Positions 34,150 through 42,776 are shown, counted from the stretch's first letter. The stretch is DNA of 64,000 nucleotides from RYN-230 sp963851025 (GCA_963851025.1 CAWKOA010000012.1:129250-193249); one strand, 5' to 3'. Program-made: numbers and translations. Notes: generated by a model from the letters alone, not told the origin.

Positions 34150-34473
34150 GTGAGGATGATGATGAGGCGGACGATTATGGCGCTGGCAGCGGTTCCGGCG
34201 GTGCTGCTGGCCGGTGGTGGTGTCGCGGTGGCGCAGGCGGCGGGTGCTCCGGCGGGCACGGCAGTTGTCCAGCAGGCGGGCGTGCACCACAGTGGCGGTG
34301 CGTGCGATCAGCATCAGATGGCGGCCGTGGTGAAGGCGATGGCGCGGCACGACCACCAGGGCTGCGCAGGCCAGGGGAACTGCGACCGCGGGCACGCGGC
34401 TGACCAGCAGGGTGCCGGGGGCATGATGACCCGTGCGCACCACGGTGATGGCTGCGGTGACGGTCAAGGCTAG
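34150..34473 (+). CDS. small secreted His/Cys-rich protein
   Basis: The 107-residue protein may start at GTG 34150 or at one of three ATGs just after. It has an N-terminal signal peptide (RRTIMALAAVPAVLLAGGGVAVAQA). The mature part is rich in His, Cys, Met, Gly and Gln (HHSGGACDQHQM, ARHDHQGCAGQGNCDRGHAA, MMTRAHHGDGCGDG). The composition suggests extracytoplasmic metal binding. No family is recognised. A strong hairpin follows at 34490-34520. Confidence 0.6.
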   Translation: MRMMMRRTIMALAAVPAVLLAGGGVAVAQAAGAPAGTAVVQQAGVHHSGGACDQHQMAAVVKAMARHDHQGCAGQGNCDRGHAADQQGAGGMMTRAHHGDGCGDGQG

Positions 34474-34489
34474 CCACGAAGTGAGACAC

Positions 34490-34520
34490 GATGTCCCGGT
34501 CGCCTGGTGGCCGGGACATC
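34490..34520. terminator. perfect 10-bp stem hairpin
   Basis: GATGTCCCGG at 34490-34499 pairs with CCGGGACATC at 34511-34520 around an 11-base loop. It lies between the stop of the secreted His-rich gene and the histidine-kinase remnant and could terminate both. There is no T run. Confidence 0.6.
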
Positions 34521-34526
34521 AGCATG

Positions 34527-34700
34527 TCAGGAGGCGGGCAAGGTCAGGGTGAATGTCGTCCCGCCGCCGGGTGGGCTGGTGGCGGTGAGGGTGCCGCCCT
34601 GGGCGGCAGTGAGTGCGGCAGGCGGCCGATGCCGTGCCGGCCCGGCCCGCCGGCGGTGCCGGCCGAATCGTTCGAGAGTGCGGAGGTCCGCGGCGGGGAT
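34527..34700 (-). pseudogene. histidine kinase C-terminal remnant
   Basis: The last 30 residues (ALTAAQGGTLTATSPPGGGT then FTLTLPAS) are the typical end of a HATPase domain, G2 box included. Just upstream, in another frame, GGPGRHGIG resembles the preceding G1-G2 region. Nothing else of the kinase remains, and the other end runs into the ArsR promoter region. It is a decayed fragment of a two-component sensor. Confidence 0.6.
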
Positions 34701-34881
34701 GCCGCGGTACCTGACGGCCCAGGTGCCTGCCGCGCCGGACCGGGCCGCTTCACGTTCTTGGACGGCCGGGCTTGGCACCCGCGGGGTCGCGCGGCGCCCG
34801 GCGCGGATCGGGGCCTGTTGGCCCGGCCGGAGGTGACGAACGGCCCGGCCGCCGCGCGCATGCCCGCCCTACCGTGGTGGT

Positions 34882-35253
34882 GTGAGTACTTCAACGTTTG
34901 TTGATTCGAGCCCGGTTGAGCTGACGGGCGGTTTCGCGGCCCTGGCCGACCCGGTGCGCCTTGCCATCGTGGGGGTGCTGGCCGGGGGTGGGCGGTGCGT
35001 GTGCGACCTGAACGAGCAGGTGCCGGTCGCGGCGAACCTGCTGTCCTACCACCTGCGGGTGCTGCGCGAAGCGGGCCTGGTGAGCGCGGCCCGCCGCGGA
35101 CGGTGGGTTGACTACCGCCTCGACGGCGGCGGGTTCGCCGCGTTGTGGGCCCAGGCGTCCGCCGCTGGTGTGCCGCTGCCCGGCGACCGGGTCAGCGCCG
35201 AGCGGCGCGGATCGCCATGTGAGGACGACGGTGAGGGGGTTTGCGGTGACTGA
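34882..35253 (+). CDS. arsR: ArsR-family arsenic-responsive repressor
   Basis: The 123-residue winged-helix protein has the arsenic-sensing motif RCVCDLNEQ (Cys 39 and 41) at the start of the recognition region. LLSYHLRVLREAGLVSAARRGRWVDYRL follows. Two further cysteines lie in the C-terminal tail (SPCEDDGEGVCGD) and could complete a three-thiol As(III) site. It overlaps the start of acr3 by 8 bases. Repression of the arsenite pump gene until As(III) binds is expected. Confidence 0.92.
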   Translation: MSTSTFVDSSPVELTGGFAALADPVRLAIVGVLAGGGRCVCDLNEQVPVAANLLSYHLRVLREAGLVSAARRGRWVDYRLDGGGFAALWAQASAAGVPLPGDRVSAERRGSPCEDDGEGVCGD

Positions 35254-36346
35254 CACGAGGACGAGCGAGGTCACCGGCGCGGCTGGGCAGCGGCCGGTGG
35301 TGGCCGGGCTGTCCCGGCTGGATCGGTTCCTGCCGGTGTGGATCGGCGCGGCGATGGCCGCTGGGCTGCTGCTGGGGCGCCTGGTTCCTGGCCTGAACAG
35401 CTCTTTGAACCGGGTGGCGATCCATGGCACCAGTCTGCCGATCGCGCTCGGGCTGCTGCTGATGATGTACCCGGTGCTGGCGAAGGTCCGTTACAGCGAG
35501 ATCGGGCGGATCACCGCGGACCGGCGGATGATGACCGCCTCGCTGCTGCTGAACTGGGTGGTCGGCCCGGCGGTGATGTTCGCGCTGGCCTGGCTTTTCC
35601 TTGCGGGCCAGCCTGCGTACCGGACCGGGGTCATCCTGGTCGGGCTGGCCCGGTGCATCGCGATGGTGCTGATCTGGACCGACCTGGCGTGCGGTGACCG
35701 GGAGATGGCCACCGTGCTGGTCGCGCTGAACGCGGTCTTCCAGGTCCTGCTGTTTGCCGCCCTCGCGGTCTTCTACCTGCAGGTGCTGCCCGGCTGGCTG
35801 GGCCTGCACACCACCAGCCTGCACGTGTCCATCGCCGAGATCGGCGGCACGGTCGCGGTCTTCCTCGGCATCCCGCTGGCAGCCGGCTACCTGACCCGCA
35901 CGCTCGGCGAGCGGGCCCGCGGCCGGGACTGGTATGAGACCCGGTTCCTGCCCAGGATCGCGCCGGTCGCGCTGTACGGGCTGCTGTTCACGGTCGTGAT
36001 CTTGTTCGCCCTGCAGGGCCGCAAGATCACCTCACAGCCGCTGGATGTGGCCCGGATCGCGCTGCCGCTGCTGGCCTATTTCGTGATCATGTGGTTCGGC
36101 GGGTTCGCCATCGGCCGCCGGCTGCACCTGCCCTACCCGCGCACCGCCGCGCTGGCGTTCTCCGCGGCCAGCAACGACTTCGAGCTGGCGATCGCGGTGG
36201 CGATCGGCGTGTTCGGGGTGACCAGCGGGCAGGCCCTCGCGGGCGTGGTCGGGCCGCTCATCGAGGTGCCGGTCATGCTCGCGCTGGTCTACGTCGCCTT
36301 GTGGGCCCGCCGCCGCTTCTACCCCTCCGAGGAGGCAACGCCATGA
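35246..36346 (+). CDS. acr3: Acr3-type arsenite efflux permease
   Basis: The 366-residue protein starts at GTG 35246, just inside the end of arsR. It has ten hydrophobic segments and the Acr3 signature LVGLARCIAMVLIWTDLACGD, whose Cys is essential in characterised Acr3 proteins, plus AFSAASNDFELAIAVAIGVFG. It exports As(OH)3. Its stop overlaps the start of the next gene (ATGA), so arsR-acr3-DUF2180 form one operon. Confidence 0.94.
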   Translation: MTDTRTSEVTGAAGQRPVVAGLSRLDRFLPVWIGAAMAAGLLLGRLVPGLNSSLNRVAIHGTSLPIALGLLLMMYPVLAKVRYSEIGRITADRRMMTASLLLNWVVGPAVMFALAWLFLAGQPAYRTGVILVGLARCIAMVLIWTDLACGDREMATVLVALNAVFQVLLFAALAVFYLQVLPGWLGLHTTSLHVSIAEIGGTVAVFLGIPLAAGYLTRTLGERARGRDWYETRFLPRIAPVALYGLLFTVVILFALQGRKITSQPLDVARIALPLLAYFVIMWFGGFAIGRRLHLPYPRTAALAFSAASNDFELAIAVAIGVFGVTSGQALAGVVGPLIEVPVMLALVYVALWARRRFYPSEEATP

Positions 36347-36579
36347 ACTGCTTCGACTGCGCCGCGCTCGGCGGCCATGCCGATGCGGTCGCCGTGTGCG
36401 CCGACTGCGGCGCCGCCGTTTGCCACCACCACGCACACGTCACCGCCCGCTGGCTGACCCGCACCATGGTGATCAACCGCGTCGTCGCCGTCGAGCCACC
36501 CGCGCGCACCATCCGCTGCGGCGTATGCCAGGCCGCCCGCGACGCCGCGCCGGCTACCAGCTACGCGGCGGCTGGCTGA
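36343..36579 (+). CDS. DUF2180-type Cys/His-rich small protein
   Basis: The 78-residue protein has a zinc-binding pattern: MNCFDCA, VCADCGAAVCHHHAH, and IRCGVCQAA. The spacing resembles a B-box or DUF2180 zinc finger. It is translationally coupled to acr3. Similar small proteins accompany arsenic and sulfite-export genes in actinobacteria. Whether it is a metallochaperone or a regulator is unknown. Confidence 0.8.
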   Translation: MNCFDCAALGGHADAVAVCADCGAAVCHHHAHVTARWLTRTMVINRVVAVEPPARTIRCGVCQAARDAAPATSYAAAG

Positions 36580-36704
36580 GCGACGACAACCGGCAGTGCC
36601 GTCACGCCCACCGGGCCGGGTGATCCGCGGATCCGGGTGATACCGGCCGGGCATGCCCGGCAGGACGGCCGCCCCGCAGATGCAGCGGAAAGGAGCGGGC
36701 GGCC

Positions 36705-37448
36705 GTGATCTATCTGGCCATCGCTGTCCTCGTGTTCGCTCTTTCCGGCCTGCTGTCAATGGCCGGGCTGGGCGCCGCGTTCATCTTCGTGCCGCTGTTC
36801 TACTGGCTCGGCGTGCCGCTGCCGGTCGCCTCCTCCACCGCGCTGCTGCTGAACGCCGTGAGCCTGTCGTTCGCCTCCGTCACCTACTGGCGGGCCGGCC
36901 TGATCAACTGGCGGCTCGGTGTGCCGATCACGATCACCGCGGTCGCGGCGGCGCCCGTGGGCGCCGTGCTGGCACCGCACGCCGCCAAGCATGTGCTGCT
37001 GGGCCTGCTCGCCGTGTTCCTGGTGTTCTCCGGCGCGATGATGCTGTTCTACCGTCGGCCAGCCGTGCCCCGGCCGCTGAGCCGGCGAGCCGAAGCAGGA
37101 ACCGGCGGCGCGGTCGGCGCGGTCGCCGGCTTCCTCGGCGGGCTGCTGGGCGTCGGCGGCGGCAACATCATCCTGCCCGTCCTGGGCGAGCTTGGCCTAG
37201 ATGCCAAGGTCGCTGCCGGCACCACCGGGTTCGCGGTGGTGTTCTCCTCGCTGTCAGGTTTCCTCGGCCGCATCAGCACCGGCCACCTCAACGTCGTCCT
37301 GCTCACCGTCAGCGTGGTCATGGCCGCCGCCGGGTCGCTGGCCGGATCCCGGCTGATGACCACGAAGATCTCCGCCACCCAGCTCAAGCGCCTCATCGGC
37401 ATCGTGCTGTGGGGCATCGCCGCCCAGCTCATCTGGAGCCTGGCATGA
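36705..37448 (+). CDS. TauE/SafE-family sulfite/sulfur-compound exporter
   Basis: The 247-residue protein starts at GTG 36705 behind GGAAAGGAGC. It has seven to eight hydrophobic segments in two halves, with the family's GLLSMAGLGAAFIFVPLFYWLG and GFLGGLLGVGGGNIILPVL repeats. TauE/SafE proteins export sulfite or organosulfonates, and one is found in staphylococcal cst loci. Export of sulfite made by persulfide oxidation would fit this island. It follows the DUF2180 gene by 125 bp on the same strand. Confidence 0.9.
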   Translation: MIYLAIAVLVFALSGLLSMAGLGAAFIFVPLFYWLGVPLPVASSTALLLNAVSLSFASVTYWRAGLINWRLGVPITITAVAAAPVGAVLAPHAAKHVLLGLLAVFLVFSGAMMLFYRRPAVPRPLSRRAEAGTGGAVGAVAGFLGGLLGVGGGNIILPVLGELGLDAKVAAGTTGFAVVFSSLSGFLGRISTGHLNVVLLTVSVVMAAAGSLAGSRLMTTKISATQLKRLIGIVLWGIAAQLIWSLA

Positions 37449-37785
37449 ACCGCTCATCGCACCCTCCACCTGGTCCGCCGGTGATGTCGGGGAGGGAGGG
37501 CAACGCTACTTCGAGCTGCGCAAACGTCTGGCCGGGCACGGTCCTAGGGCAAGTCAGCAAGTAGCCGATGAGGGCGTGATCTGCGCTACAGCCTGACCTA
37601 TGCGACACCCTCATTGAATGACCAGGCAGGGCGTACTAACTCGATAAAAGCCCGGTCAAAATGGGATCCGATATCGACGTGAAGGCTCTGCATATGCGTC
37701 AGGCTCGTACTTATTACAGTTGGCAGGCCATTGTCTGAGCCTCGCATGCATGAGACAATGTGGCGGTTCCCAGGGGGGTCCATTC
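37449..37785. other. intergenic region, lower G+C
   Basis: This 337-bp gap holds no supported gene. Its G+C is visibly lower than the surroundings (runs such as TCAAAATGGGATCCGATATCG and TTATTACAG) and continues so into the next gene, consistent with separate acquisition. Confidence 0.5.
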
Positions 37786-38790
37786 ATGACGTCTGCAGCG
37801 CCGCGTCGAGCCGCACGTTCGCTGTCTTCCGTGTGGCCCGCGATCTTCGCGATCGGCAGTTCTCATAAGAGGAGAAGGCGGTATTTCGCCGGATACGCCA
37901 CTCCAAGTGGGTCGACCACACGCTGGTTCAGTGCCACCATGACAGCTGCATTGGCCGGATCTTTCCTGCTCACCGGGGCGGGGACACGAGTCAGCAACGA
38001 GGTGGCCGGGCCGGCCACGCACGCCACCTCAGGAACTGGGTTTTCAAGCCCCTTTTCAGGAACCCCCCGCTATGAGCACTTGGCACCTACGGAAGTCAGG
38101 AACGCAAGTCAGCTGAACCGGGCCATTGGCCGACGAATGGCTGCCAAGATTGCTAAAGATCTGAGACTGAAAAAGGCCGACACCTTCACCAAGAAGCAGT
38201 ACCGCGAATTCGTCTCCGGACGTGGTGTCGGCGGCAACGCTGCTGACGCGAGGTTGGTGGATGCGAGCATCCGAATCCTCACCAACACGACTGGGCGCCC
38301 GCTGTACTCTCTCGTAAACGGCGCCATAACGCCATCGGTTCTCGCCAGCTACGGGCTCTTCGTGAACGTGAACGGCCTGCTGGAAAGCCCAGCTAACGCG
38401 GACGCCCCGACGAGAAAAGTGAACGCCGTGATCGCTCCTGGCGGCTACCTGGGCAGGTGGTGTTGGGCCAACGGTGCGACCTCTTCCTTGCTCATGCTCT
38501 ACAGGTCGGCGTACACGGTGGAGGCTATCTATGGCTTCGCATCGCAACAGCAGTCGGGTAAGGCACAACTTGTGACCAACACCAAAGGAGGCGTGAGCAA
38601 GGAGGTTGGGATGTCGATGGCACCTGCCATCTGGCTGACCAACTTCGCGCTGATATACACCCTGAACCCCGCATTGGCAGCCTACATGCCCGCCCGCTGG
38701 GCACCAATTCCCGCAACCGTGGCTAACGCAATCCTGGCGAGCCCCACTGGCCAGGTCCCGTACAGCGAGTATGCGTCCGCCTTTAAATAG
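37786..38790 (+). CDS. uncharacterised exported or membrane-anchored protein of atypical composition
   Basis: The 334-residue protein starts at ATG 37786. A basic N-terminal region of about 45 residues is followed by one hydrophobic stretch (MTAALAGSFLLTGAG), which could be a late signal or anchor. The remainder is a soluble domain with no motif I recognise (ADTFTKKQYREFVSGRG, YGFASQQQSGKAQLV). Codon use is much less G/C-biased than its neighbours, a sign of transfer. It stands alone and has its own promoter region. No function can be suggested. Confidence 0.65.
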   Translation: MTSAAPRRAARSLSSVWPAIFAIGSSHKRRRRYFAGYATPSGSTTRWFSATMTAALAGSFLLTGAGTRVSNEVAGPATHATSGTGFSSPFSGTPRYEHLAPTEVRNASQLNRAIGRRMAAKIAKDLRLKKADTFTKKQYREFVSGRGVGGNAADARLVDASIRILTNTTGRPLYSLVNGAITPSVLASYGLFVNVNGLLESPANADAPTRKVNAVIAPGGYLGRWCWANGATSSLLMLYRSAYTVEAIYGFASQQQSGKAQLVTNTKGGVSKEVGMSMAPAIWLTNFALIYTLNPALAAYMPARWAPIPATVANAILASPTGQVPYSEYASAFK

Positions 38791-38897
38791 TCACCTATAG
38801 ACCAGCGCCTGGCTTAGTCCTGGCTCGGCCCTCGCAGCAGGGCGCCGTGCTGGCTACAGGGATGACCGCGATGATGATGCGGTCCCTGTGGTTTGTG

Positions 38898-39871
38898 TCA
38901 AACAGATTCGCGCGGCCACAGTGCTGCTAGCTGTGCGGGGCTGATGTTGCCGCCGGTGCAGACGATCGCCAGCCTCCGGCCGGCGAACCGCTGGGGGGAG
39001 CCCAGCACCGCCGCCAGGGCGGCCGCGCCGGCCGGCTCGACGAGGTTGCGCGTCTTCTCGATCATCACCCGCGTTGCGGCCCTCAGCGCATCCTCAGAGA
39101 CCAGGAGGAAGTCGTCCAGCAGACCCCGCAGGATCCGCTGCGGTAGTTCGAACGCGGTCCTGGTGGCCAGCCCTTCCGCGAACGTGCTGGTGGTGTCCTC
39201 GACGAGCGTGCCCGCCTGCCAGGAGCGGTAGGCGGCCGGCGCCGCCTCGGACTGCACGCCGATCACCTCGATCGACGGGCGCGCGGCCTTGGCGACCACA
39301 CAGGCCCCCGCCGCCCCGCTGCCGCCGCCGACCGGTACCACGATCACCTCGGTATCTGGCTGGGACTCGAGGACCTCCACGGTGGCGGTGGCCACGCCCG
39401 CGATGAGCGACGGCTCGTTCCCGGAGTGGATGTACCGGTAACCTGCTCGGTGGCCTGCTTCTCGCAGTGCTCGCGGGCCTCGTCGAAGTCACGGCCGTAA
39501 CAGACCACCTCGGCGCCCAGGGCCCGCATGGACTCGACCTTCACCGGGTTGGCCTGCTCGGGCACGCAGATCACCGCCCGCACGCCGAACAAGTCCGCTG
39601 CGTAGGCAACCGACTGGCCATGATTGCCGGTCGAGGCGGCGATGACACCCCGGCGCCGCTCATCCGCGCCCAGCTGGCTGACCAGGTTCACTCCGCCGCG
39701 GACTTTGAACGCGCCCACCGGCTGATGGTTCTCATGCTTGACCCACACCTGGGCCCCGGTCATGGCATCCAGCGCCGGGTAGCGGTACAGCGCAGTCGCC
39801 CGCAGGTAGGGCGCGATGCGCCGACGCGCCGCGAGAACGTCAGCAAGGTCTGGCACCGGGGAGGCGGTCAT
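38898..39871 (-). pseudogene. threonine/serine dehydratase-like PLP enzyme, one frame shift
   Basis: It starts at ATG 39871. The first 147 residues show the PLP lysine in QPVGAFKVRGG and the loop STGNHGQS. Near 39440 the frame changes (one G missing in a GGG run). The second part continues with GYRYIHSGNEPSLIAG, PVGGGSGAAGACVV and VCTGGNISPAQL. Joined, the product is about 324 residues, normal for fold-type II threonine dehydratase or serine racemase-like enzymes without an ACT domain. The reaction is deamination of Thr or Ser to an oxoacid. One missing base could be an error or a real lesion. Confidence 0.8.
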
Positions 39872-40278
39872 CCCACGTGTCTACCACGGCACTGGCCATC
39901 GACTCGCAGGTCATCTGCCATGAGTCCGGGGAGGTGCGAACCGCCCAGGTCAAGGTACCTAGTCACGGCCCACCGCAGGTCGGGTGAGGCCTCAAACCGC
40001 CCTCTATCGCCCTCCAGAAGCGAACCGCGAACAGAACCGGCGCATCCGGCGCCCGACACCATCGCAGAGTCATCGCCCGGCCTTGCCTGCCGATCAGGAG
40101 ATCGCACTCGCTGGCTGCCATCTGGCCTGTGCAGGCTGGGCGGCCGTGCGACTCGCTCTGACGCTGCCCAGCGCCGGAAGATGGGGTAACTGCCCCATGC
40201 GCATGGGACCTGTTTCTGTCCATGCTCGGAATCAGCCAGCGGAGATGCCGCCTGGCTGACGAGCAGGTAGGGGACGAT
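39872..40278. other. intergenic region, no supported gene
   Basis: No convincing frame lies on either strand between the dehydratase start and the DsrE gene. A ribosome site AGGGGA directly precedes GTG 40279. Confidence 0.5.
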
Positions 40279-40644
40279 GTGGCCAGCAAAGCCGTGATCA
40301 GCCTGACCACCGGTCTGGAAGACCCGGAGAAGGTAACGGTTGCCTTCCTGGTCGCCGTGGGGGCGGCCGAACAGGGGCGCCCGACCTTGATGTTCCTGAC
40401 CAAGGAAGCCGTGCGACTGGCCCTCGACGGCGTCGCACAGGGCGTGGCCTGCGAGGGCTGCCCCTCGCTGCCGGAACTGACGAAGCGTTACGAAGCCGCG
40501 GGCGGCCGGTACCTGGTCTGCCCGATCTGCTTCAACGCCAAGCACCTGGACGACACTGTCCTGGTGACCAGCGCATCACTGGGCGGAACTGTGCCGCTGT
40601 GGGAATGGATCGGCGATGAGCCAGCAACTACGTTCAGCTACTGA
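40279..40644 (+). CDS. DsrE/DsrF-like sulfur-relay family protein
   Basis: The 121-residue protein starts at GTG 40279 (MASKAVISLTTGLEDPEKVTVAFLVAVGAAEQGRPTLMFLTKEAV). It continues with the cysteine-bearing motifs GVACEGCPSL and LVCPICFNAK. The fold pattern is that of DsrE/TusD proteins, which carry persulfide sulfur on a conserved Cys. The two CxxC pairs are typical of the actinobacterial subgroup. It shares a four-base overlap with the next gene. It fits the sulfur island at the functional level. Confidence 0.82.
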   Translation: MASKAVISLTTGLEDPEKVTVAFLVAVGAAEQGRPTLMFLTKEAVRLALDGVAQGVACEGCPSLPELTKRYEAAGGRYLVCPICFNAKHLDDTVLVTSASLGGTVPLWEWIGDEPATTFSY

Positions 40645-41027
40645 TCACGGCATCGCTCGGCACGGCGGGCGAGCGCTTCGCCCACGCCCTGGCTGCGAAA
40701 GACGCGACCGCGTTCCGGGCGCTGCTGGCTGACCCGATCGATTTCCAGGCGCTGACGCCGGGCCGCCACTGGCAGGCCTCGTCGCCTGGCGAGGTGGTCG
40801 GCGACGTGGTTCTCGGCCGGTGGTTCGGCGCCGGGGACGACATCGAGGCGCTGGAGTCGCTGAGCACCGCCCGGCTGCCGGGCCGGGAGCACGTCAGCTA
40901 CCTGCTGCGGATACGCAATGCCGACGGTCAGCATCTGGTCGAGCAGCAGGCGTACTACAACACCGACGGCGGGCGGATCACGTGGATGCGGATCCTCTGC
41001 TCCGGTTACCAGAAGCTGTCCGGCTAG
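40641..41027 (+). CDS. SnoaL-like (NTF2-fold) protein with probable CTG start
   Basis: The open frame runs from 40620 to TAG 41027 with strong family character: AGERFAHALAAKDATAFRALLADPIDFQALTPGRHW, VVLGRWFG, HVSYLLRIRNADGQHLVEQQAYY. No ATG or GTG exists in frame before the conserved part. CTG 40641 overlaps the stop of the DsrE gene as CTGA and would give 128 residues. A +1 shift from ATG 40616 is an alternative. The NTF2 fold is a small-ligand pocket; the role is unknown. Confidence 0.65.
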   Translation: MITASLGTAGERFAHALAAKDATAFRALLADPIDFQALTPGRHWQASSPGEVVGDVVLGRWFGAGDDIEALESLSTARLPGREHVSYLLRIRNADGQHLVEQQAYYNTDGGRITWMRILCSGYQKLSG

Positions 41028-42589
41028 GGTTCCGGTTCGCCGATCAGGCCGTGGCTAGAAGCGTACAAGCTGGCCAGTGCCCGGTTCGCGGTACCCGTTT
41101 TGGCGTAGATGTGCTCAACGTGATGGCTGGCTGTCTTCCTCGAGATCACCAGCCGCTCGGCGATCTCCCGGTTCGACAGGCCCCGGGCCAGGAGCCTGAG
41201 AACCTCGACCTCGCGGCTGGTCAGGCCATCTGGCCGGGCCGGCCTGCGGACGGCACGATGCCCGGCAGCGGTGAGTACGGCGGCCACCGCCTCGGGGTCG
41301 AGCCGGCCGTCCCTGGCCTCGGCCCGCAGCTGGGCAGCAGCCTCGTCAGCCGTTGACACGGGACGGTGCGGGCGTGGCTCGGTCCGCGAGTGGTAGAAGT
41401 CGGCGGCGGCGAGCAGCCGGCCCTCCCGGCTGATGCTGCCCCCGGACAGCCCCCGCGGATAGCCGGAGCCGTCAAGGCGCTCGTGGTGCTGGACAGCAAC
41501 AGCGGCGAGCGGAGCGAGGGCGGGCAGGCGGGCCATCATGCGCTCCGTGAGGTACGGGTGCAGGCGCACCCGCTCGGTCTCGGCGTGGCTCAGCGGGCCG
41601 TCCTTGTCCCAGATGGTGTTCGGCACGCCGAGCCGGCCCAGGTCGTGAACGAGTCCCGCCAGCCGCACCCGCCGTGCGGCCGGCTCTCCCAGCCCGAACG
41701 CGCACGCGGCCCTTCCCGCGAGATCGGCGACGCCCCGTGAGTGCCCGATGGTGTAAGGCGATTTCACATCGGTGAAGTCTGCGATGGCCTCTAGCGCGGA
41801 CTCGATCTGCTCGCCGCCCAGCCGAATCCCCCGGGCTGGTTCTGCCCTCATGACCTCGTCCCAGGTGCTGGCCTCATCCAGGCCTGCGCACAGTGCTGGT
41901 GCCTCCGAAGCGAAAAGGTCCACGATCGCAGGGTCAAACTGAGTTCCCCGCCGCTGGCGGGCCACTTCGATCGCGGCGCCGGTTCCGCCCGCGCGGTGGA
42001 ACACCTCGACCACGTCGGCGAGCGCAACCAGCCGGGAGGCCACGAGGATCTCCTCTCCGCGGGCTCCTTTCGGAACGCCCTTGCCGTCCCAGCGCTCGAA
42101 GGTCTGCTCGACGCTGTCGCGGACGCGCTGGGCCAGGCCGAGCCGCGCTGTCAAGTCGTCGGCGGCCCTCCAGTGGTTGTCCAGCATCGACGCCGCTGCC
42201 TTGCGGCCCTCACCCAGGAACACGACGCCGAGCCTGGCCCGCTCCACGCCCGGCCGGCCGGCGCCGAGGTGGCGGAGCATGAACAGCGGCCCGGACGCTG
42301 CCGTCGCGAAATCCGTCCGGCGGAAGTCGCTCTTGAGCGCCATGTCGTCACCGAACCACTTCGCCTGCTCGTACGCGTCAACATGGCACCCCACCCAGGC
42401 AACCAGGGCTGAGTAGTAGACAACCTCTCGCTCGGCCTCATCCAGGCCCATAAGCTCCGCGAGCCGGATAGCGATCAGGCACTGGCGCAGCACATGCTCC
42501 ATCGGCTGGCCCATGCCCAGATCCGTGGCTAGCGACAGGACGGCAAGCAACTCAGCCAGGGTGACTCGCGCACTGGCCGGCTCTGTCAT
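41024..42589 (-). CDS. HD-GYP/HD phosphohydrolase with C-terminal LuxR helix-turn-helix
   Basis: The 521-residue protein has an N-terminal helical region and an HD domain from about 290 (YTIGHSRGVADLAGRAA, VHDLGRLGVPNTIWDK, HHERLDGSGYPRGL with the GYP triad, LLAAADFYHS). It ends in a LuxR domain (GLTSREVEVLRLLARGLSNREIAERLVISRKTASHHVEHIYAKT). HD-GYP domains hydrolyse cyclic di-GMP or related nucleotides. Joining one to a DNA-binding output suggests a nucleotide-linked regulator. It is convergent with the SnoaL gene. Confidence 0.9.
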   Translation of the reverse strand: MTEPASARVTLAELLAVLSLATDLGMGQPMEHVLRQCLIAIRLAELMGLDEAEREVVYYSALVAWVGCHVDAYEQAKWFGDDMALKSDFRRTDFATAASGPLFMLRHLGAGRPGVERARLGVVFLGEGRKAAASMLDNHWRAADDLTARLGLAQRVRDSVEQTFERWDGKGVPKGARGEEILVASRLVALADVVEVFHRAGGTGAAIEVARQRRGTQFDPAIVDLFASEAPALCAGLDEASTWDEVMRAEPARGIRLGGEQIESALEAIADFTDVKSPYTIGHSRGVADLAGRAACAFGLGEPAARRVRLAGLVHDLGRLGVPNTIWDKDGPLSHAETERVRLHPYLTERMMARLPALAPLAAVAVQHHERLDGSGYPRGLSGGSISREGRLLAAADFYHSRTEPRPHRPVSTADEAAAQLRAEARDGRLDPEAVAAVLTAAGHRAVRRPARPDGLTSREVEVLRLLARGLSNREIAERLVISRKTASHHVEHIYAKTGTANRALASLYASSHGLIGEPEP

Positions 42590-42676
42590 ACGTCGCTCCT
42601 ATGCGCCAGCCGCCCCGCCCCCTGGCACTTATCCGGCAAATCTGCGCGTCACGGCCAGCGCAGCTAAGGATAGTCA
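42590..42676. other. short spacer before the third attachment repeat
   Basis: No gene is supported here. It contains the upstream region of the HD-GYP gene on the minus strand. Confidence 0.4.
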
Positions 42677-42741
42677 ACCCCGCCCCTGACCACTCAATCT
42701 CGTAGCATCGGCCAGCCCTCTCAGCTGCGCTAATCGCAGGA
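42677..42741. repeat. attachment-site repeat, copy 3
   Basis: The sequence begins with the last 17 bases of the tRNA-Phe copy and runs on through CACTCAATCTCGT and GCATCGGCCAGCCCTCTCA to a CTGCG-CTAAT-CGCAG hairpin. It matches the flank of the intact tRNA-Phe at 9925-9988 at nearly every position. It marks the right end of the 29-kb sulfur/metal segment. Confidence 0.75.
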
Positions 42742-42776
42742 CGCTACCTAACGCTGCCGCGCGGAGACGGTGATGT

